Assembly: GCF_039555335.1 (NCBI RefSeq)
Contig: NC_092628.1
Coordinates: 56,841,547-56,905,546 of the forward strand
Source: Amphiura filiformis
Taxonomy: Eukaryota > Echinodermata > Ophiuroidea > Amphilepidida > Amphiuridae
DNA length: 64,000 nt
Reading direction: 5' to 3'
Both the position numbers and the translations under genes were made by a program. Within the stretch, counting starts at the first letter, position 1, and each line of letters begins with the position of its first letter. Under the pieces are notes generated by a model. It was not told where the DNA came from and did not search any database. It worked only from the letters and a program-made list of their open reading frames with translations. This document shows positions 22,950 through 44,993 of this stretch, piece after piece.

Positions 22950-24940
22950 TATCTGCAGGGGCGTCGTCAGACCTTTTTCATTAGGGGGGTGTAAAAGTCA
23001 ATGATTGCCGATGAGCCGTCTGTGTGCCGACATACCAAATACTAGAGCGGTTGTCACCATAGCTGAACCATCACCCTGACCATGTTGCATCAGCCGGGGG
23101 GGGGCTTTGTTTTCATTTGACACCTTGGGGATCATAGACATACCTTCTTAGCATTTCGAAATAGACCAAAATATGAATACTGACCCAGGGGCTTATGAGG
23201 AGTGTCACCCCGGTAGGGAAATAATTTTTAATATATTCTTATTTATATGGACCATTTATTTACTTTTACAGAAATTTGCGGGCATGATTTATTAGGGGCG
23301 TGGTTATTAATTGATTAATAATTAATTAGCTAAATAAGTTCAAACAGGCAATTATTGTTGTATCTCGAAAGTTGCCAAACCTATGTTAGGAGCCCTATTG
23401 TGCGACTTCTGATTATGCCTACAATTTAACCCATACATAACAGCTGAATAAAACAGTATGTTCTTTGTTAATTTCTTGGACAAGTTTTCTCTATTATTGT
23501 AGGCCTATAAATTGTGGCACTCCAATAGTTAAGTGACATGCACATGATGTGTGGTCTTAATTTTCAACATTGGCGGAATTGAGGGAAGATCCTATACAAA
23601 TAAGTTCTTCGGGGGAAGATTCTTAATTCTAAAAATTTCCAGGTAACATAAGGCCAAATAAAAAAAGAAACATGTTTCACGTCCCTCCCGCTTCCTTTTT
23701 GAGGTTCCTTCAATTTCATTTTTATGTTTTGAAATTCAGTAAAACAAAAAAAAAAATATGCCTAGGAAGTAGAGATGCTTTCTATAGCCTTGCTAACATA
23801 CAAGAAACACTTTTATAAGGTTTTGTGATAGGTAGAGGGAGCCTATCTCTCAGAACAAGAAATAAAAAGAGACCTCCTTTTTCCAGGCATTATTATGTAC
23901 TCTAAAACAGCTCTAATTAAGGGTAGGCCTATTTGCACCGATTTTGCGATAAAATATAAAAAATAAAAAGCCCCCTCTTCCTCCTTTTTTTCAAAAACCC
24001 GGACGTGAAACATGTTTTTTATTTTACTTGGCCTAATTATTATAGGATAAATAATATAGCTGCTCCAAGACACAATCATTATCATCACCGTTTACCATGA
24101 ACCACTCCCGTTTACTAAACCGCGCGCTCCCTTTTACTCCAACTAGTTCAAAGCATATTTTATGGTCCAGTGAGAAAATAATGTAGCCATTTAGTGGCAG
24201 TGAGAAATGTAGCCATTTCAACTGGCACGTTTCTACATAATGCTTTTTGTGTGTAACCATGGTAAATGTAAGCCTATGTGTCTGAGACGTTTTTCATTCT
24301 AATTTATTAAGAAGAAACATCAGTAACCATGGTAACTTCAATGATAAATCTACTAGTTGTCTTTATTCAACGGATAGTTGTCAGAGTGATCAGGTAAAAT
24401 TAATATGTATTTATAATCTCTTTTGCTAGAACCCACTACTTTTATTTCATAATAATGCTTAACCCTGTTAACAAAATGGTGCCAATATTTGTTTTAATAA
24501 AGCATCTATACGGGTAGATTTTGTTTAGATAATTTGTTATTAATGTTAATGTCAAATTCAACCATTATATGTACTGCTAAGTGCTAATAACTGTAAGTTT
24601 CCTCATCTCATGCATTATGGCCACACATAATCCGGATGCAGCAGAAGCATTACAAACAATTTAAGCGATTTTATAGTGCGCTACGCACAGGCACAAAGTA
24701 CGTCGATCCACAAGCCTCAGCACACTTTACACTACAGACCGGTAAGTTCGGTAAGGTTTATTATGCTTATATTTTATACATGTTCTATAACATATGATGC
24801 ATGTATCATGTAATGATGTGTATTATGCTTATTTTGTATATCATTTTGATGACATTATGTAATACAGTACATGAAGTAATGACACAAGAAATTGACATCT
24901 GTCTTCAAGTTTTGCACAGTGACGTTTCTGTTCACGAACC
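22950..24940. other. Spacer, nothing firm
   Basis: Includes a G-run at about 23095-23105 and palindromic ACCATGGTAA words near 24259 and 24325 that resemble RFX half-site pairs. No gene supported. Confidence 0.5.
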
Positions 24941-24944
24941 TTGG

Positions 24945-24965
24945 TTACGTCAGTGCGCGGGAAAA
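24945..24965. promoter_or_regulatory. CRE and E2F-like motif cluster
   Basis: TTACGTCA (24945-24952) is followed two bases later by GCGCGGGAAAA (24955-24965), an E2F-type match. It is about 860 bp upstream of the putative gene start at 25810. It could be a promoter or chance. Confidence 0.3.
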
Positions 24966-25649
24966 GGTGCGGGATTGTAACTATCTGTATTGAAGCTTAT
25001 TTCGGATATTTCCATTGGGGTCTGCGACAGTTATTGTCAGAAAACATGCAAAATCAGGGTTTTGGGCTCTTTTTCCACAGACTGATTGAATAATGGAATT
25101 TCAATTTTCATTTCCAGGTGTGATGGAGCAATGTTTCTTCTGGCATAAAAAGAAAATATTTCTGTAATTATAAGAATAGTAGGCCTATAATAGTTCTGTA
25201 TTATTCTGGAATCGGGAAGTTCAACATTCCAGGTATAACTATAAGTCACAATAGTCTTTTGTGTTCGTTCCGTTGGATAGCTATAAATACAGGTCCAAAT
25301 TTCTTTCGATTTTAGTAGCTGGCTGCATTTCATTCATACGAATCGCAAGTTCTTCATATACACGCTGGTATTATTATTTTACCCGGTTATTTTACAGGTG
25401 AGTAAATGTTGCGAAATAAATAGAGAATCCGCCAATATCATGCAATACCGTGGCATGGCGTAAGGTATAATCGATAATTCTATAAACTAGCGTGAAAGCG
25501 AGTATTTTTATTCATATTGACCTTGTACTTAATCGAAAAACATCGATATATTAACATGATTATACTGCTGAGATTTGATATTTCCCAGGTAAATAACAAC
25601 TAAAAACTAGCCTGGTTTGAACATGTTGAAAGTCGCAGGCGCGATCCTA

Positions 25650-25812
25650 TACTCGGAATCTTGCCTGCGCGGAAGTTACGCTGAATTCATAGTCTCATGC
25701 ACTCGGCCATTTTCATTTAACTTTGTGATTTTTAATTTATTTTGTCGATTAGTTTTACTGTAATACTACTGAAGACCTGACAGCCAGACTGAAGTCGGAT
25801 CGTGACACAATG
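25650..25812 (+). promoter_or_regulatory. Candidate promoter/5' UTR of the gene starting at 25810
   Basis: GCGGAAGT (ETS-like, 25670-25677) and GGCCATTTTC (YY1-like, about 25705) lie 100-140 bp before an ATG that is followed at once by a GTAAGA donor. This is a common layout for TATA-less animal promoters. Inference only. Confidence 0.35.
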
Positions 25813-28661
25813 GTAAGATTGAGTTATTTATTAATTTTACATATTGCTCACATCCTCATAATCTCATCTTCTTTGTAAATGAAGCGACATGTAATGAATC
25901 TATTCATATGATTCAATTATGGGGTCACTGGTATGAACGTTTGGACAGTATTTTTTCTGGGTCAGAGCACATCAGACATATCGAATTACATTCTGAATAC
26001 GAGGCATGTCCTTCTGATATCAAATAATTTTGATTTTTTGAAATTCGTGATAATAATACACATTTTATGGCAAATGATTAAAAATTGATATTTTTGAAGT
26101 AAACTTTATAAATCTAATGATATGTTGTTTTGGGACAACTTCAGTAAGTCTTGTTTAGTAAAAATGTATATAAAAAGTCACTTATGTAAGGCGTCATTTT
26201 CAAATATGTTGGGGTGTGTAAAAATTATATCACACACATAAATCAGGTGTTATCTTCAGTCGACTAAAGCATAATACGTGTATGCTTATCATCATGTTAT
26301 CTTCAGTAGATAGCATTGTCAACGCATCATGTCAAACCTTTAGTATATCATTATAATACATTAGGAGGCCGGTCGAGTGCAGATCCGTCAGTCCGGAAGG
26401 CTACACTGCGCGCAGATATTCTTCTTGAAGGACTACATATACCATAGACCAAAGAATAAAAATCCCTTTAAAAGGGAGAGCTTGGCCTTGGAATACCCAA
26501 ACTGAATGAAATATATCAAAAAATAAATACAAAGAACATACTACTCTACAGGAACTCATATTGTAGTAGGCCTATACTCGGTTATATGAAACGATCTGAT
26601 CCAATCAGTCCAAGTCAGCACTGCACTGGCCCTTAATTTACACCGCTGCTCCAACAGCAACTACCATCTACTAGTACCTGACATAGACTATGCATTGTTA
26701 CCTTCCTACCTATAGGTCATATATACCTACCTATAAACATAGACCATAAAGTCTAGATGGTCTGTGCTATGAAATATCCGTTAAACCTATACCTACACGT
26801 ATATACAATCTACTACCAACGCACAACCTAAATACCCACCTACCTATAAAACAGTAGCTATCCATTCTCCCAAACGTCAAACATGACTGACAAACACCAC
26901 ATATTAATCAAGAATTTTGCAGTAACATAGACCATGGAAGTAAAACACATGAATAGACTGTGGTATTACACTCTCTTATACCATGTATACTGTGATGCGA
27001 AAGTTCATCACCACCAAAATTGTTCTTGGTCAATTGTTCCATGTCCAAGGACAATATAATAATTATTAGAATTTGGTTTAATTTATCTTGGAAACGAAGC
27101 ATGTTCCATGTATATGGTACACCTGTCAAAAGTCATTAAAACTCATCATCCTCCAGGTCAAAAAACAATCACAACTGAGCACTGCTTTATGAGGGAAACA
27201 AGGTTACCTGGGAGGTTGCTATTTCATCCCTGGGTTAACATGGTCAAGTCAAAGAGTTCACTGCTGAATATATAGCTAAATGAATTAAGTCATTGGGGAG
27301 TGAGGCTACTCTTTAGCCTCCTGCAAACCCACAACTTAAATTTTAAGCATTATCCTACAACATTGTTTTACTGAGGATGAAGCAAATGCATGTTAACAAG
27401 ACTAGTTTCCTACTTCAGGTCAAAGGTCGAGGTCGCAAACGAATGATAATATTACTTGGCTTGTAAGCCAAGCAAAAAAGTGGTATTTCAATACAAAAAA
27501 TTCCTTCAAAAGGGGATGATCGATGTGCAGACCTTGAGATTGTGTGTAGATTGGCAGCACTGTGTATAATTACATCATGCAGTTATTGTTAACTACATGT
27601 ATGCACACAACACAGGGGCACTCACAATATGCAATTGAACCCTACTGGTAGTGCTGTGTTGTAGCTATATGGGATGAACTAGTTAGCATCATATATCAAA
27701 AAGTATAAAAGCTATGATTTTAGTACTTGCTCTATGTTTCAATTACTTATTCTTTTCCAAATATCTGAATCTTCAACCCGGTACAAGCTTTAATAACGGG
27801 GGAACATACATTTTTTTAAAAGAAATCCTACCATCTATCCAAACTCGCCGTGTTATTCCAATGCACATTTTGCTTCACCGGGCAGCCATTTTTTGGTCGT
27901 ATTTGGAAGATTGGTGTCATAAAACCGTACAAATTTAGTACTTTCTGTCAATCAATTATGGCTTATTCTCTACATGTCAATCTTTAAATAATTGGCATAG
28001 TCCTTATAATAACGGTGGTCCGCCTTGATGAGTAAATGACAGCAAACAGCTGCATACCAGTGAAAAATACCCCAAAACTCGGTCAGTGGAGCTCCGCTCG
28101 TACATGTCAATAGCGTCATTATCGATTGGATTAGTCGTCCGTAGCGGACAATTCGGTCGCTCATTGGATCAATATTATCAGGTGGTAATAAATTTGCATT
28201 GGACAATAGATTACTATAATGGTTTAGTACTGCATATATCGGTTTAATCTTCAATAAGCGGGTTTATGGCTGGAAAGGTCACGGTGAATATGCCGTGGAC
28301 GACACTGCACTATGATGTAGTAGTGATTTACCCATTCTGTAGTGATTTTCACTGTTTGCCCACGACATCTGTTTACACTCTGTATATGCTATATTACTTA
28401 TAATTCTGATTATTCCACCTCTTCACATTCTATCTATTTAGGCTCATGACAACACCATGATGATGGAAAATCAATCGCCACCAACGACTTACTCCTTTGA
28501 CCCCATATCCACGGCCACAATGCAAAACCTACCTAACGTTCACAAAAGCCACCGACAACTCAAAGCAGTCCTGGATGCCGGTACTAATAATGCAGCCCAA
28601 ATGTGCCAATCAAATCGGGTGTCACTCAAAAGTGGAATGTCGTATGAGCAGTTTCTTGAAG
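25810..28661 (+). CDS. Putative gene start, product not recognised (two exons)
   Basis: ATG at 25810-25812 lies directly before GTAAGA. Exon 28442-28661 follows TATCTATTTAG and begins GCTCATGACAACACC. Joined, they read MAHDNTMMMENQSPPTTYSF, then FDPISTATMQNLPNVHKSH, RQLKAVLDAGTNNAAQM and GMSYEQFLEG, ending at GAAG|GTATTA in phase 1. The open frame spans the whole exon, has both splice sites and mixed, non-repetitive composition, so it looks coding. No family was recognised and no following exon was found before the esterase block. Alternatively the second exon starts at its own ATG triplet (28457). Confidence 0.45.
25925..26110. repeat. Possible dispersed repeat in the putative intron
   Basis: The segment around TCAGAGCACATCAGACATAT and CTTCTGATATCAAATAATTT resembles repeats I associate with other deuterostome genomes. 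No second copy exists in this window, so this rests on recall alone. Confidence 0.25.
26240..27570. other. Intron or spacer, nothing recognised
   Basis: Contains repeated ACCTACCTATA-like words (26690-26850) but no exon or element that can be supported. Confidence 0.5.
27571..28319. repeat. Dispersed repeat, copy 2
   Basis: Partner of 10670-11427. It has the better preserved ends: TACATCAT at the left, ATGATGTA at the right. Confidence 0.85.
28442..28661 (+). CDS. Putative exon 2 of unidentified gene
   Basis: 73 codons plus one base, between a good acceptor and a GTATTA donor. It lies just right of the dispersed repeat at 27571-28319, which occupies the preceding intron. Confidence 0.45.
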
Positions 28662-28843
28662 GTATTATATAATAGAAAATATCATTATTTTCCAGTTCGA
28701 TGAAATTAAGGTTATTTTACATGTACTGTGGGTAACACTGTGGTAACATACGCCCTTCATTTAGGTCTATAGGGTCTATTCTAGTGAAAGCCAATCTTTA
28801 ATACATGAATAAAATAATAAACAACTCACAGGGTGTAACTTAA

Positions 28844-29180
28844 AGGGCATTTCGTGATCCACAGCCTCATCCCCCCACTTTTTACAAAAAAATGGGAGAT
28901 TTTTACTCCACTGGATACCTCTGGCTACATAATGTTTATGTACCAAATATTTCTTGCAGATTAATTTGTTTAGCAAAAATATCGCCAAATTTGAATTTCG
29001 TTCTGGTGCACCAGAACGAAATTACAACACATTGTCTATGGAGCAGTGTAATACACATAAATCATGCATAACTCGCAAACGCAAAATCGGAATCAACTGA
29101 AATTTTGGAAATAAGCTTTTTCGTGGATATCTACTGAAAAATGTCATAAAAAGAGGATGCTAGGATCACGAAATCCTCCT
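28844..29180. mobile_element. TTAA-flanked MITE with ATTTCGTGATCC ends
   Basis: The left end AGGGCATTTCGTGATCC is mirrored by GGATCACGAAATCCTCCT. TTAA flanks both sides (28840-28843, 29181-29184). The centre contains a perfect 30-bp palindrome (28994-29023) around CTGGTGCACCAG. Confidence 0.75.
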
Positions 29181-29184
29181 TTAA

Positions 29185-30559
29185 ATATTACAACAATTAA
29201 ACATTTATTTGTCACAAAATTATGTTTTCCCATTGCATATCTTTATCATTGTTATCATCACGAAATGTTTGACCCGCACACATGGTACAATCACCTGAAT
29301 TAAAAGTAGGTTACTCCCGCGATGTACCATGTATGCTTTGGAAATAAACTGCTCAGTTCATAAAACAGTGGGATTATGTAGTCAATAATAAATACCTCAG
29401 TTCAGAAATCCTTCTTGTTTGAGTGGTAATAAAATAATGAATTATCCAAGGTACGAAAAAGTGGATTCCCCCCGTATAGTATTGTATACCTTCCAATTTC
29501 AAGATAAACCCTATCGAATAAAACAGTAGACTAATAATTGAAATGGTAGCCATGTTGGTGGACAGGTTTTAAGTGTCAGAGGGACATGTCTCTAGTTCAT
29601 TCCACAACCATTCATATTTTGTAATGCAAAGAGTATGGACGTAGTGCGAGGTTAAGGCTGTACGGATAAATGAGCGACGATGTTAGTTACCCCTTCTCTT
29701 TTCCAACAACTGTCTAAGCATCCCCTTTTCGATGTCCATTGTGCATATGCTATTACACTAAAGCATTAAACTCTGATTTGTAATAATTTGTGTACAATTT
29801 ATAGATTTTCACATCTGATCTTTTCAGTCTTTGAATAAGGGTGTCTATGAAAAGATTGTCAGATTTCTGACCTACTTCTAAAATTGGCCATATGTAGGGC
29901 CTAATGCATCTTTAAATAGATCTGGCTTTTCATTGGTCGCTATCGCCCAGATCTCGGTATGGTTTATATCCTCCGGGCACGTGCCATTAACTACATCGTA
30001 CACAACTAGGCCTATCTGTGGAATTTGCGCACAAGTTGTGCAGGCGCAAAAGTTAAACTCTCACTTGATGCATGGACTTACGTCTAGCCACAGATAATAG
30101 AGACTATAGAGACATTGCAATGTTCCAAACGCAGCACTTGGAACTTACGTTTTCACGTACGTTTTTACGTACGTTAATACGGTGTTAAATATTGATAGTC
30201 TCGGTTCCAAACTGGATTGTGTTCATTCGTCACGAAGGAGAACGAGTCAGCTGGAATTAAAGACTATAATATTTGATCTAATCTAATCTAGGTCGATAGA
30301 GGGCATAGTGATTGAAAAAATAACAGTACGCTGAGTCTCTGCTTAATTCAAACAGGCCGCTTTTGATTTTGACAAAAATTTTGACCTACATGCTGATTAA
30401 ACTTAATTGGTTTTTTTGTGCTCCCTAAATATTATAGTTGCCCAAAAACATATATTTTGGTAGATTAAAGATCACTACATCCATATATCATGACTTTACT
30501 TTCAAAATGAGACTTTTTTCGTCCTGAAAATTGGGCGCGTTGCATTGACTTAGACTTAG
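29185..30559. other. Spacer before the esterase block, nothing recognised
   Basis: Includes a pair of ACGTACG palindromes at 30155-30175. No exon continuing the unidentified gene was found. Confidence 0.45.
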
Positions 30560-31084
30560 AAATTATTCTACCAACTTTAATATGATTTACACGATTGCAG
30601 TAGCAGGTCTAGTAATAGCTCATAATTTTGTCAAGGTTCCGACTCCTCGCTGCACGATTCTTTCCCTCCTTTGGTCCAATGGGGTGTGCAACCTTCTTTG
30701 TCAGCTGGAGAGAAAGAGCGAAAGAGAAAAATCTTAAAGGTTCTGACATGATAAATCAACGAGGCTTAAAATAACAAGATAATAACAAAATAAGGGCGGT
30801 TCTCGAACCATCAATCTGAAGCCTTCTAGATGCCCGTCTAGATGTGTTCAAAGATATTTATACGTAGTTTCATATGACCATTATGACCATATATATAGCT
30901 TTGATTTGACATTTTTTCTCCTTCGAAAAAGGTAAGATAATATCTTTTCTTTGCCGATAGTGATAGTCATTGGACATGTTGGAAACTGCGTACCCAAATT
31001 ATACGAATCGTCGGTTTACAGATGTGCAGATCAGCTGCATATGAAATTATGATGACGACCTCAAACAGGGATTAAACACCTTAA

Positions 31085-31447
31085 GGGGGTACTACACCCC
31101 TCAATAAATTTGTGTCTAGTTTTGCATTTTTCTCAAATACTAATAACACAGTGGTAACAAAAGTTATGTATATTATTGGGGCAAGGAATCCAATTACTAC
31201 ACTGGAATTTCTGTGACCAAAGACAAGTGGTTTGTTATTTATGATAAGAAATAAGGTACCGCTAAGGATGTACCTCCTTTCCTATCATATATACTGAACC
31301 GCTTGACTTGAGTTACTGTAATTTCAGTGTAGTAATTGGATTCCTTGGCCCAATAATATACATAACTGTTGTTACCAATGTACTTTTATCATTTTTGAGA
31401 AAAATGCAAAAATAGTCACAAATTTACCACAGGGGTGTAGTACCCCC
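31085..31447. mobile_element. TTAA MITE, copy c, only in block A
   Basis: Same family as 15583-15944. TTAA is at 31081-31084 and 31448-31451. Block B has a single TTAA at the matching place (ACACCTTAATGTTGGTG, about 51639), an intact empty site. Confidence 0.9.
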
Positions 31448-31538
31448 TTAAAGTTGGTGTCATAATTCTGGGCAATACGTCTATAGAAACAATAACGTTT
31501 ACTGAACCGTATAATATTAAGTAAAACGCATATGAACT

Positions 31539-31845
31539 ATAGACGAATCCAATTTCACACATTCCTACACCTCAATGGCAGCCATAGCTGGGTCCCCGTT
31601 GGCTCCATCTCACCTAAAATGTGAAATGATGTGGCCTCGGAGGGGATTTTAAACTGCATTCTATCACCCGTGTTACACGTAGACAAAAGAATGATGACAG
31701 TTCACAACACAATAGAATCTAACATCGACTTTTAAGCGGCTTTAATCCACCCAATTGGGCAGTCACAACACCAGTTTGGTGCTGCGGGGACCCAGTATTG
31801 GCCGACCAAATCCTGACCATGACTTGGCTCGTTGGATTCGTCTAT
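31539..31845. mobile_element. Inverted-repeat insertion, only in block A
   Basis: Ends ATAGACGAATCCAA and TTGGATTCGTCTAT are perfect 14-bp inverted repeats. Block B lacks the segment between GAAC and TTATAAC (about 51710). Confidence 0.75.
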
Positions 31846-31934
31846 GTTTTGAGGCTTATAACATTTGCAACTTACATTTTGCGAGCTTTAAAGCAGATAA
31901 AAATTACACATAAACGTATTTTCTACGTTAGGGT

Positions 31935-42939
<11,005 letters not shown>

Positions 42940-43172
42940 ATTTTCTGTTCACGCGGGTTGAATAAAGTAATTATTGGTATGATATTCTTAGCGCGTTCAA
43001 AACCTGTCGTATGTTTTGTCTGGTTCCTCGTGCACTGGCCTGTTTAATTTCGGTCAGTCGATTTCAATTTGTGTGTAATCAGTACAAATCTCACTTCCCT
43101 GGTACAAGCTAGTACACAAGTGCATGTGTGCATTTGCAAGGTAAACAAACAATCCGCCTTTTAGGGCCTTGG

Positions 43173-43303
43173 TGAATTTATAGTCGATCGCTGTTGTGAC
43201 TCGCACGCATGCTGACCATGCTCACTGTGCAAAAACAACTTCCCTTTTCACTGAGCGTGCGCGCGATTCGCATTTCTGAAAAAGCAATCGAGTATAAATT
43301 CAA
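43173..43303. mobile_element. Short MITE in the 5' flank of esterase A
   Basis: GTGAATTTATAGTCGATCGC and GCAATCGAGTATAAATTCA are inverted repeats. It lies about 240 bp upstream of the start codon. The same element is in block B (59688-59805), and a relative follows the gene at 48158. Confidence 0.7.
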
Positions 43304-43590
43304 CCAGTATATCCAGGAGCTTCCAGGGTACTTTTAACCTTGACCCACGACCTGATTATCGCGAGCAAGAAACACGTATGGAAATAACGGACTCACGGCG
43401 TCTATTCATCTATTGCGTCCAATTTGAGCGCTGACATATTGGAAAATGTTGCTTTAATCAATCAGCGTCCAGTTTCCGAAATTGTCAGTTGTGAAATGTA
43501 CCTGACTGGGCATTAATTTAATTATATAACACATAAAGGCTTTGACATCATCGAATGGCCGCCTTGTGCTGTAAATGTGATCAGTTTATA

Positions 43591-44263
43591 CAAGGTGTCC
43601 CAGAATGATTTATACCTTGTTTGAACAAAATATCAAAAAATATATAGTCAACAGTGTATCTAATCTTAATAAGTGCAATACAATGCTACACATGTCTGCT
43701 ACTAATTCTGTGACTTTCATGGAAATAGCTTGATTCGTTTTTGCGTGACATTGCTATTACTGAAAATGGACGAAAACTGCATGTGTGTAATTTACAGTGC
43801 AAAGGCATCATAACACATGGATCCTTTATCACCATCGTCCGGCCGCACTGTGCAATATATTGGAGAAATCCTACATTCTTTTATAGGAAATACACTAAAT
43901 TTGGCACAGACGTAGAGCTTACAATGCCAAATAATTCTTGATATGGGATTAAGTGAAACATTTCAATATGACATCAGATATTTAGGATGAAAAACGAACT
44001 TTTTTTGTGATTTTTACCCCAAGTTTTACCCAAAAATGTCATTATTACAGGTGATATAACTTCCTCAAGGATCCTCCGACATTCAACATTTTTACGTAAT
44101 CTTCTCTAACTTCTACTAGAAACGTCCAATTTTTAAAATCTAAAAAATATGAGAAAGCTAAATATAATGTAGAACTTAAAATGCAAACAATAATGACCAA
44201 TAGAAATGCCGTTCATGCCTAAAAAATCCATGTTTCCCGGTATAAATCATTCTGGGACACCCT
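43591..44263. mobile_element. TA-flanked element with CAGGGTGTCCCA ends
   Basis: CAAGGTGTCCCAGAATGATT at the left is mirrored by AATCATTCTGGGACACCCTG at the right, bracketed by TA (43589-43590, 44264-44265). TA targets point to Tc1/mariner-type mobility. The internal frame (43741-43941) shows no transposase motif. Confidence 0.7.
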
Positions 44264-44602
44264 GTATATTGTTCAAAGATCCATTCCAATCGCATATTTT
44301 TATATTTTTGGTCAAAATAAGGTCAAATGTAAAGGGAACGTACCTTTTTACCTACTTAAAAAGATTGGCAATGATCATCAGAATTTCTTCCCATAGGATT
44401 ACACGTTTTCAAAAACCACTATATGGTCAACATAGTTATAAAGGATTAATAGTATTTACTTACCTTTATATATATTCGTAGCTATGGACATAAAAACGGA
44501 TAAATCAATTATAATTTTGTACGTGTTGAAATAACCGTCTTGGAGAGTCTGTCAAGTAAAAAAAATCGGTACAATAATGGTTTACCCTGCGCACCCTGTA
44601 TT

Positions 44603-44641
44603 TTAGTGTTAGGGTTAGGGTTAAGATTAGGGTTAGGGTTA
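44603..44641 (+). repeat. Short interstitial telomere-like repeat
   Basis: Five to six TTAGGG units (with one TTAAGA variant) in a row, matching the animal telomere repeat. Confidence 0.8.
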
Positions 44642-44813
44642 TATTTGTTCGCAGGGTATACATGGTATACCAGAATTATTCCAAAAAATCAAACGCGTTT
44701 ACATGCAATCGCGGAAAAATCATGTGGTCGTCATCATGTCCATAGGGACCCCTGACCACTTTTGTTAAAGTGTTTATCATAATTATTACAAGAAAACAAT
44801 TTTTCATCTTTAG

Positions 44814-44993
44814 GTATGTTATTCAGGGATGAACAGATACTTGGGTCTGGGCGCATTATCTACTACACTGACGTGATATTCAAACCAGTCACCGAATCCG
44901 GCACTGAGCCTACTAACAAAGACAAAATGACCAAAGGGAGACTCTTTCTCACCAATCACAGGATCTTGCTGCTATCAGCCGAAGAATATCAAG
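44814..44993 (+). CDS. GRAM-like gene, first visible exon
   Basis: Acceptor TTCATCTTTAG, then GT completing a codon, ATG in frame. Ends CAAG|GTTTGA, phase 1. Confidence 0.55.

Noticed and set aside
24255-24340. ACCATGGTAA palindromes as RFX sites
   Set aside because: Only half of the consensus is met, and there is no ciliary gene nearby. Kept only as a remark in the spacer entry.
43741-43941. Possible transposase in the TA-flanked element
   Set aside because: 66 residues without any DDE or DNA-binding motif; too short.
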